The notes below the pieces were generated by a model. That model ran no database searches. It was not told where the DNA came from and worked only from the letters and a program-made list of their open reading frames with translations. Below, piece by piece: positions 7,216-11,907 of a stretch of DNA of 11,907 bases (position 1 is the first letter of the stretch; each line of letters begins with the position of its first letter). The translations under genes were made by a program, and so were the position numbers. The DNA is from Gammaproteobacteria bacterium (GTDB lineage Bacteria; Pseudomonadota; Gammaproteobacteria; SG8-11): the NCBI GenBank assembly GCA_016200445.1, contig JACQEQ010000043.1, positions 1-11,907 of the forward strand. The letters run 5' to 3'.

Positions 7216-8457
7216 ATGCCGATGGTTGATATGAAAGACATGCTTACGCACGCGTACCGCAATGCGTATGCCGTTGGCGGATTCGATCTGGTCAGTCTCG
7301 ATTTTCTAGAAGCTATCGTCGCTGCGGCCGAGCAAACTCGCTCGCCAGTCATTTTGTCACTGGCCGAATCGCACTTCGAATATTACGACTTCGAGCTCGT
7401 CATGGCGGCGGTTGAAACGGCCGCGCAACGTGCAAGTGTGCCCATCGCTATCCACCTCGATCACGGCGCATCGCACGCGTCGGCGGTGCGCGCGATTCGT
7501 TATGGATGCAATGGCGTGATGGTGGATGCCTCGCATGAAATTTTTACCGGCAATGTCGCGCTGACCCGTAACGTGGTTGAAATGGCGCACGCTTGCGGGA
7601 TAGCTGTGGAAGGCGAACTCGGCTACGTCGCGGGCGTGGAGGGCGAAGATGCGCAGAAGCATCCCGGCGAAACCATTTACACGTCGATCGAAGAAGCGGA
7701 GCTCTATGTGCAACGCACCGGCGTTGATTTTCTCGCGGTCTCAATTGGCACCGTACACGGCCGCATGCGCGGTAAACCCAGGCTCGACTTCGAACGTCTA
7801 AAACGCATCAACGAAACCTTGCATGTTCCTTTGGTGATTCACGGTGGCACTGGCTTATCCGACGATCAGTTCCGGCGCTTGATCGGCAACGGCGTCAGCA
7901 AAATTAACTATTACACCGCGCTTGCCGACACAGCCGCTGCGCGTATTCGTAGCGATGCCCGTAATGACCGGACTTGCGGCTACACCGGACTGACGAAGGG
8001 TATCCGCGATGCAATCCGTAGCGAGGTCGAGCGTTGCATGGTGCTGTGGGGCTCTGCGGGCCGTGCCGCCGAAGTACTCGCACAATGTGGATTGTGGCAA
8101 CCCATTCACCACGTCATTGTCTACAATGCAGCGGAAAGCAGTGCAAGCGAAGTCGCCGCGATTATGGCACGCGGGCATGGCGTGTTGAGTGAAATTCCTG
8201 GCGTACGCCGTGTCGTCACCGGTTGGTCTGCGCAGGAAACTTCCCGGTTTCGCTACTGTTGGTTGATCGAATTTGCGCATCGGAAAGTCATCGACAGTTA
8301 TCGCGACCACCCCGACCACGTCGCATTCGCCAATGACGTCTTTCGCCCAGTTGCGAACGAACGTATCAGTCTGGATTTTATCGCCATGGGTACTACTCGG
8401 CAGCAAACTTACGATAAGTTCGATTTCGAGGCGCAGGCGTCACGGCGCATGGCTTGA
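7216..8457 (+). CDS. Class II ketose-bisphosphate aldolase with C-terminal Dabb domain
   Basis: Residues 1 to about 290 are a class II (zinc) aldolase of the short FbaA/GatY type: catalytic D82 with zinc ligands H83 (HLDHG), H181 (GTVHG) and H209 (IHGGTG), and the phosphate-site segments GTG (211-213) and KINYYT (229-234). The usual Asn after the first strand (QFN in Bacillus FbaA) is Asp here (GGFD, D24), and NVNT reads NYYT, so the substrate may not be plain fructose bisphosphate. Residues about 298-390 form a Dabb (stress-responsive A/B barrel) ferredoxin-like domain, marked by HHVIVY, SEIPGVRRV and SYRDHPDHVAF. The whole reads in one frame, so the fusion is real in this sequence. AGGAG at 7204-7208 precedes the ATG. 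Position suggests fructose- or sedoheptulose-bisphosphate aldolase work in the Calvin cycle. Confidence 0.88.
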   Translation: MPMVDMKDMLTHAYRNAYAVGGFDLVSLDFLEAIVAAAEQTRSPVILSLAESHFEYYDFELVMAAVETAAQRASVPIAIHLDHGASHASAVRAIRYGCNGVMVDASHEIFTGNVALTRNVVEMAHACGIAVEGELGYVAGVEGEDAQKHPGETIYTSIEEAELYVQRTGVDFLAVSIGTVHGRMRGKPRLDFERLKRINETLHVPLVIHGGTGLSDDQFRRLIGNGVSKINYYTALADTAAARIRSDARNDRTCGYTGLTKGIRDAIRSEVERCMVLWGSAGRAAEVLAQCGLWQPIHHVIVYNAAESSASEVAAIMARGHGVLSEIPGVRRVVTGWSAQETSRFRYCWLIEFAHRKVIDSYRDHPDHVAFANDVFRPVANERISLDFIAMGTTRQQTYDKFDFEAQASRRMA

Positions 8458-8497
8458 CAAAAAAGATCCGGCAGCTCTGTACTACTACTTGAGCGTG

Positions 8498-8516
8498 CGG
8501 GTTTTTGGTTAACCCG
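8498..8516. terminator. Weak hairpin between convergent genes
   Basis: CGGGTT (8498-8503) and AACCCG (8511-8516) form a 6-bp stem with a 7-base loop, followed on the + strand by TTTCT. It overlaps the TAA of the sulfurtransferase gene (8509-8511 on the minus strand) and stands about 40 bases after the aldolase stop, so it could end the cbb transcript. The stem is short and the T-run poor. Confidence 0.3.
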
Positions 8517-9330
8517 TTTCTACCGGGGTATCTTTAGCGTTGCCCCAGTCCGACCACGAACCTGCATAGCCGCGTACGCGCTCATAGCCCAGCGATTTGA
8601 GCACCATATAAGTGTGCGCGGAGCGATGATGGGTGTGGCAATACACAATCACTTCTTTGTCGGGCGTCACGCCGCGTTGGGTTAATAGCGCGCGTAATTC
8701 GTCGGGCGATTTAAAACGCAGATTGCGCGTTTGATCCATCGCCAGCAACCAGTCCATATTCACTGCGCCTGGAATATGACCGGCACGTTCTGCGCTGCGC
8801 ACCTCGCCGGAAAATTCGCGCGGAGTGCGGCAGTCGAGCAAACATACGGCAGGATTTTTGAGCTTGGCGAGAATGTAGGCGCGGTCCGCGATGACGCTGT
8901 TGTTGACATTTCCGCTATAGGTCGTGGGTGCAACCGGAACAACAACACTATCCAGGCGATGATCTTCCGCAGCCCAAGCCGCAAGCCCGCCATTCAATAA
9001 GGTGATTTGCGCGTGGCCCATGGTTTGTAAGGTCCACAAAAAACGCGCTGCCTTGCCGCCGCCTTCTTCATCGTAGGCGACGACTTGCGTGTGCGGCGTA
9101 ATTCCCAAGTCGGAAAAAATTTCGTTCAGCGTTGTGGCATCCGGCACCAGGCCGATCACCGGCGGCTTGTTGCGTATAATTTTGGTGTAGTCCAAATGCA
9201 GCGCGCCGGGGATGTGTTGACGCGCGTAGATATCGGCGCGGCAAAGGTCAACAACGCGTACGTTAGGATTGTTCAGGTAATGTTCGAGGTCGTCCGGCTC
9301 GATCAACAACGGTAGTGTGGCGGTGCTCAT
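8509..9330 (-). CDS. Two-domain sulfurtransferase (rhodanese family)
   Basis: This is a 273-residue protein of two tandem rhodanese domains, the layout of thiosulfate and 3-mercaptopyruvate sulfurtransferases, which move a sulfane sulfur onto a thiophilic acceptor through a cysteine persulfide. The N-terminal domain (about 1-125; LLIEPDDLEHYL, DLCRADIYARQHIPGALHLDY) has no catalytic cysteine in its loop position (YDEEGGGKAARF). The C-terminal domain carries the active loop CHTHHRS with C231 and R236. This loop differs from the CRKGVT of bovine rhodanese and the CGSGVT of mercaptopyruvate enzymes, so the substrate cannot be told. No signal peptide is seen, so it is probably cytosolic. It starts five bases after the suhB stop, making the pair a likely operon. 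In a lithotroph it may serve sulfur transfer or detoxification. Confidence 0.9.
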   Translation of the reverse strand: MSTATLPLLIEPDDLEHYLNNPNVRVVDLCRADIYARQHIPGALHLDYTKIIRNKPPVIGLVPDATTLNEIFSDLGITPHTQVVAYDEEGGGKAARFLWTLQTMGHAQITLLNGGLAAWAAEDHRLDSVVVPVAPTTYSGNVNNSVIADRAYILAKLKNPAVCLLDCRTPREFSGEVRSAERAGHIPGAVNMDWLLAMDQTRNLRFKSPDELRALLTQRGVTPDKEVIVYCHTHHRSAHTYMVLKSLGYERVRGYAGSWSDWGNAKDTPVETG

Positions 9331-9335
9331 GGCAG

Positions 9336-10133
9336 TTAGCGGCTCAGTTCTTTGGTTAGATGGGGATGTAGCGTTTGCAACAATGATTTAAACACTTTGG
9401 GCGAACCGGCCACAATATTGCCGGTGTCCATGTATTCATTTCCGCCGGACAGGTCGCCGACCAATCCACCCGCTTCCTGAATCAACAGCACGCCAGCGGC
9501 GACGTCCCATGGGCTCAGGCCAAACTCCCAGAATCCATCCAGGCGCCCGGCTGCGACGTAAGCTAAGTCTAGCGCTGCGGAGCCCGCGCGGCGAATGCCG
9601 GCCGTCATCGGCGTGAGCGCTTTAAAGGTTTGCAGATAGCAATCCAAATGCTGCTGGTAGCGAAACGGGAAGCCGGTGCCTAGAAGTGCGCCGTCGAGAC
9701 TTTTTAGTTTGCTGACGCGGATGCGCTTGCTGTTGAGCTGCGCACCGGCACCGCGCGTGGCGGTGAAGATTTCCTGGCGCATCGGATCGTAGACCACCGC
9801 GTGGGTCAATACACCTTTGTGTTGAATTCCGATTGACACTGAGAATTGCGGGAAGCCATGCAGAAAGTTAGTGGTGCCGTCGAGCGGATCGATGATCCAC
9901 ACATATTCTTCACCTGCTTGTTCACCGCTTTCTTCGGCAAGGATACCGTGATTGGTGTAATGCTTGCGAATCACCGCGATGATTTCCTGCTCGGCATTGC
10001 GGTCGACTTCGCTGACAAAATCATTGCGCGATTTTGACGCAATCGTCAGCGTGTCGATGCGGTCGACCGAGCGCAGAATGACGTTGCCGGCCTGACGCGC
10101 GGCGCGAACCGCGATATTGAGCATTGGATGCAT
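9336..10133 (-). CDS. suhB: Inositol-1-monophosphatase family protein SuhB
   Basis: This is a magnesium-dependent, lithium-sensitive phosphatase of the IMPase family; in E. coli SuhB also acts in rRNA transcription and ribosome maturation. The start at 10133 gives 265 residues beginning MHPMLNIAVRAARQAGN, almost identical to the start of E. coli SuhB as I recall it, so the longer open frame (to 10511) is rejected. Metal-binding motifs are EESGE, the signature DPLDGTTNF, and the C-terminal SPWDVAAG. The C-terminal half (SAALDLAYVAAGRLDGFWE) is also typical. The upstream DNA is abnormal: only 30 bases separate its start from conserved trmJ codons, so its own promoter seems to be missing, and no ribosome binding site is visible. 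The sulfurtransferase gene follows. Confidence 0.93.
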   Translation of the reverse strand: MHPMLNIAVRAARQAGNVILRSVDRIDTLTIASKSRNDFVSEVDRNAEQEIIAVIRKHYTNHGILAEESGEQAGEEYVWIIDPLDGTTNFLHGFPQFSVSIGIQHKGVLTHAVVYDPMRQEIFTATRGAGAQLNSKRIRVSKLKSLDGALLGTGFPFRYQQHLDCYLQTFKALTPMTAGIRRAGSAALDLAYVAAGRLDGFWEFGLSPWDVAAGVLLIQEAGGLVGDLSGGNEYMDTGNIVAGSPKVFKSLLQTLHPHLTKELSR

Positions 10134-10163
10134 GTGAAGTTGGGCCAGCAGATGTAGGTACGC

Positions 10164-10790
10164 TTGGTCATGCCGAAATATTTTCCGCATGACGACGCGA
10201 CGGCGCGCGCGGCAGGCGCGACAGACATTCTCGACACCGCTCAGGTGTATGCATCGTTTGCAGAGGCGGTTGCGGATTGCGGTCTGGTATTTGGCGTCAG
10301 CGCTCGCTCGCGCACGATTGCCTGGCCGCAGTGGGATGCACGCGGCGCGGGCCGGCATATCATCAGCGCTGCACAACACACGCAGGCCGCGCTGGTGTTT
10401 GGAGCGGAACGTGTTGGCTTGAGCAACGCGGAAATCGATTGTTGTCATGGTCTGGTGCAGATTCCGGCGAATCCGGTTTACGCGAGTTTGAATCTGGCGG
10501 CGGCGGTACAAGTACTGGCTTACGAACTACGTATCGCGGCGTTAGAAAATGCCGGAGTGCAAACCACAGTGTCCGAGCATAAACCCGCTGATGCGCAAGA
10601 CGTCGAACGCTTCTATGCGCACCTGCGTCAGACTTTGGAGGATGTCGGGTTTCTCGATCCGGAAAATCCCCGTCAGTTGATGCGTCGCGTGCGACGCCTG
10701 TTCAACCGCGCACTGCCTGATACAATGGAGTTGAATATTTTGCGTGGCATCCTCGCGGCGGTTGATGCGAAAGCCGCCAAATCTCGTTAA
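10164..10790 (+). CDS. trmJ: tRNA (cytidine/uridine-2'-O-)-methyltransferase TrmJ, 5'-truncated
   Basis: This is a SpoU/TrmH-type SPOUT methyltransferase that in E. coli 2'-O-methylates position 32 of tRNA. Conserved parts include LVMPKYFPHDDATARAAGA, GVSARSRTIAWP, LVFGAERVGLSNAEI, and the knot motif IPANPVYASLNLAAAVQVLAYELR, then a C-terminal region ending in LFNRALPDTMELNILRGIL. Compared with E. coli TrmJ, about 33 N-terminal residues are absent, including motif 1 (GNMGSVARAMKTMG in E. coli), which carries the conserved Asn and the catalytic Arg. An in-frame TAG at 10155-10157 blocks extension upstream; the frame begins at TTG 10164 or ATG 10170, with no ribosome binding site. As read, the product would be inactive. 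cysE follows after 26 bases, the usual trmJ-cysE order. Confidence 0.85.
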   Translation: MVMPKYFPHDDATARAAGATDILDTAQVYASFAEAVADCGLVFGVSARSRTIAWPQWDARGAGRHIISAAQHTQAALVFGAERVGLSNAEIDCCHGLVQIPANPVYASLNLAAAVQVLAYELRIAALENAGVQTTVSEHKPADAQDVERFYAHLRQTLEDVGFLDPENPRQLMRRVRRLFNRALPDTMELNILRGILAAVDAKAAKSR

Positions 10791-10816
10791 CCAGTTTTCA
10801 AGACCAGACGGCAACG

Positions 10817-11596
10817 ATGTTGCAACGCATCCGAGAAGACATTCAGTGTGTATTCGAACGCGACCCCGCCGCGCGCAGCACCTTTGAAATCATCACCACC
10901 TATCCGGGGGTGCATGCCATTGTTGCGCACCGTCTGACACACCGGCTCTGGTATCTCAATGCGAAGTGGCTAGCGCGTTTCATCGCCGCACTTGCACGCT
11001 GGTTTACCGGTGTTGAAATTCATCCTGGTGCAAAAATTGGCCGCCGTTTTTTCATCGATCACGGTATGGGTGTGGTCATCGGCGAAACCGCTGAGATCGG
11101 CGACGATTGCACGCTTTATCACGGTGTGACCTTGGGTGGCACCAGTTGGAATAAAGGCAAACGACACCCCACGCTCGGCAACCAGGTGGTCGTGGGCGCC
11201 GGTGCCAAAATACTTGGCCCCATCGTGATTGGCGACGGCAGCCGCATCGGGTCGAATGCGGTTGTTGTAAAAGCGGTTGCGCCGGGATCAACCGTGGTCG
11301 GTGTGCCGGGCAAGGTCGTGCAGCAAGCGGGCACCGACGAACGCGACGAACAGCGCCGTGCCATGGCAAAAAAAATCGGCTTCGATGCCTATGGCCAGAC
11401 TCAGGACATGACGGATCCAGTGGCGCACGCCATCAACCTCATGCTCGATCATATGCACGCGGTGGACCGGCGGCTCGAAGCGATCTGTGCTGCACTCAAG
11501 GAGTTGGATGTACCCATGGCTGCGGAAAAAATGCCGGTCTTGGATGCCTGTAAAATTACACCGAGTACAGAGGGGCATATGGAAGAAAACTCGTGA
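10817..11596 (+). CDS. cysE: Serine O-acetyltransferase
   Basis: CysE acetylates L-serine with acetyl-CoA to O-acetylserine, the first committed step of cysteine synthesis, in the cytosol. The 259-residue protein has a helical N-terminal domain (about 1-65), then a left-handed beta-helix of hexapeptide repeats (about 65-175) with the catalytic segment DHGMGVVIGETAEIGDDC and HGVTLGGT, and the acetyl-CoA-binding turn GNQVVVGAGAKILG. The C-terminal tail beyond GVPGKVV is long, with a helical stretch (about 200-235) and no clear terminal Ile; in many CysE proteins the C-terminus docks into O-acetylserine sulfhydrylase, so that contact may differ here. It lies downstream of the damaged trmJ and upstream of iscR. 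The ribosome binding site is weak, so expression may depend on translation or transcription from upstream. Confidence 0.95.
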   Translation: MLQRIREDIQCVFERDPAARSTFEIITTYPGVHAIVAHRLTHRLWYLNAKWLARFIAALARWFTGVEIHPGAKIGRRFFIDHGMGVVIGETAEIGDDCTLYHGVTLGGTSWNKGKRHPTLGNQVVVGAGAKILGPIVIGDGSRIGSNAVVVKAVAPGSTVVGVPGKVVQQAGTDERDEQRRAMAKKIGFDAYGQTQDMTDPVAHAINLMLDHMHAVDRRLEAICAALKELDVPMAAEKMPVLDACKITPSTEGHMEENS

Positions 11597-11631
11597 AGTT
11601 GCCCATATAATGCGATTATTGGCAGGGTTGA

Positions 11632-11656
11632 ATAGTTGACTAAATTACTTGGCTAT
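11632..11656 (+). promoter_or_regulatory. IscR type 1 binding site overlapping the iscR promoter
   Basis: The 25 bases beginning ATAGTTGACT and ending ACTTGGCTAT match the published type 1 IscR consensus (ATASYYGACTRWWWYAGTCRRSTAT) at 23 of 25 positions. TTGACT at 11636-11641 inside the site is a good -35 box; a weak -10 (CTTACT, 11659-11664) follows 17 bases later. [2Fe-2S]-IscR bound here would block RNA polymerase, giving the negative autoregulation known from E. coli. Confidence 0.85.
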
Positions 11657-11712
11657 GGCTTACTGTTCGGCAATGCAGAGTGGACATCGGGATTAAGCGA
11701 AATGGAGTCGTA

Positions 11713-11779
11713 CACTATGGAATACGGCTTTAATTCCAGTGTTTTCCTAAGGCGTTGCCGTAATGGTTCACTAGGAAAA
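11713..11779 (+). promoter_or_regulatory. Two tandem hairpins in the iscR leader, the second masking the ribosome binding site
   Basis: Hairpin 1 pairs CACTATGGAAT (11713-11723, with two bulged bases) with ATTCCAGTG (11733-11741), a 9-bp stem and a 9-base loop. Hairpin 2 starts at the very next base: TTTTCCTA (11742-11749) pairs perfectly with TAGGAAAA (11772-11779) around a 22-base loop that itself contains GGC-GTT-GCC. The right arm of hairpin 2 includes the AGGAAAAGG purine run that serves iscR, so the folded form would hinder translation. Whether this is regulated is not known. Confidence 0.5.
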
Positions 11780-11787
11780 GGTACCCC

Positions 11788-11907
11788 ATGAAACTGACTA
11801 CCAAAGGCCGCTATGCGGTCACAGCGATGCTGGATCTTGCGCTGCACAACGATCAGGGTTCGATCACGTTAGCGGATATCTCTGAACGCCAAGGGATTTC
11901 CCTATCC
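11788..11907 (+). CDS. iscR: Fe-S cluster regulator IscR (Rrf2 family), N-terminal part
   Basis: Only the first 40 codons lie in the window. They encode MKLTTKGRYAVTAMLDLALH and then ITLADISERQGISLS, the classic start of IscR with its winged helix-turn-helix. IscR is the Rrf2-family regulator that senses a [2Fe-2S] cluster and controls the isc Fe-S assembly operon. The three cluster cysteines lie beyond the window edge and cannot be checked. AGGAAAAGG at 11773-11781 serves as ribosome binding site. The assignment to IscR rather than another Rrf2 protein rests on the N-terminal sequence, the upstream type 1 IscR site and the cysE neighbour. iscS and iscU would be expected next. Confidence 0.9.
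   Translation, partial: MKLTTKGRYAVTAMLDLALHNDQGSITLADISERQGISLS

Noticed and set aside
7855..8406. 183-codon open frame on the minus strand within the aldolase-Dabb gene
   Set aside because: It is a shadow of a well-supported gene on the other strand.
10134..10511. Open frame extending SuhB upstream by about 126 residues on the minus strand
   Set aside because: The extension is antisense to trmJ and the SuhB family starts at MHPMLNIAVRAAR, exactly at 10133.
11583..11611. TATAAT box at 11606-11611 as a second iscR promoter
   Set aside because: No usable -35 box stands 16-18 bases upstream; the TTGACT inside the IscR site is the better promoter.

Overview
The window looks like chromosome from a chemolithoautotrophic proteobacterium, most likely of the beta/gamma group. 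The reasons are a three-gene bc1 complex, a red-type form I Rubisco operon with its own LysR regulator and CbbX activase, and a suhB/trmJ/cysE/iscR neighbourhood typical of those classes. No mobile element, CRISPR array, rRNA or tRNA gene was seen.

Layout. (1) 1-121: AT-rich leader and ribosome binding site of the bc1 operon. (2) 122-2519: petA (Rieske), petB (cytochrome b, interrupted by an apparent 2-base frameshift near 1488) and petC (cytochrome c1), tightly packed on the + strand. (3) 2569-2762: remnant of a small secreted Sel1-like protein, also frameshifted. (4) 2781-3722 minus: cbbR, divergent from the cbb operon, with a 120-bp shared control region. (5) 3843-8457: cbbL, cbbS, a strong hairpin, cbbX, an unrecognised 126-residue protein, and a class II ketose-bisphosphate aldolase fused to a C-terminal Dabb domain. 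(6) 8509-10133 minus: suhB followed by a two-domain sulfurtransferase. (7) 10164-11907: a 5'-truncated trmJ, cysE, and the start of iscR behind a very good type 1 IscR site and two tandem leader hairpins.

How the parts fit. The bc1 complex carries electrons from quinol to cytochrome c, or runs in reverse to make NADH in lithotrophs. CbbR would switch on Rubisco (CbbL/CbbS), CbbX would reactivate inhibited Rubisco, and the aldolase fusion is a candidate for a Calvin-cycle aldolase step. CysE and IscR belong to cysteine and Fe-S supply, which the Rieske protein needs.

Most notable points: the aldolase-Dabb fusion and the unknown 126-residue gene inside the cbb operon; a CbbL whose loop-6 half reads like algal form ID Rubisco; the structured iscR leader; and three damaged genes (petB, the Sel1-like gene, trmJ) in 12 kb, which means either gene decay or consensus/assembly errors. 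Everything here is by eye; no search or folding program was run.
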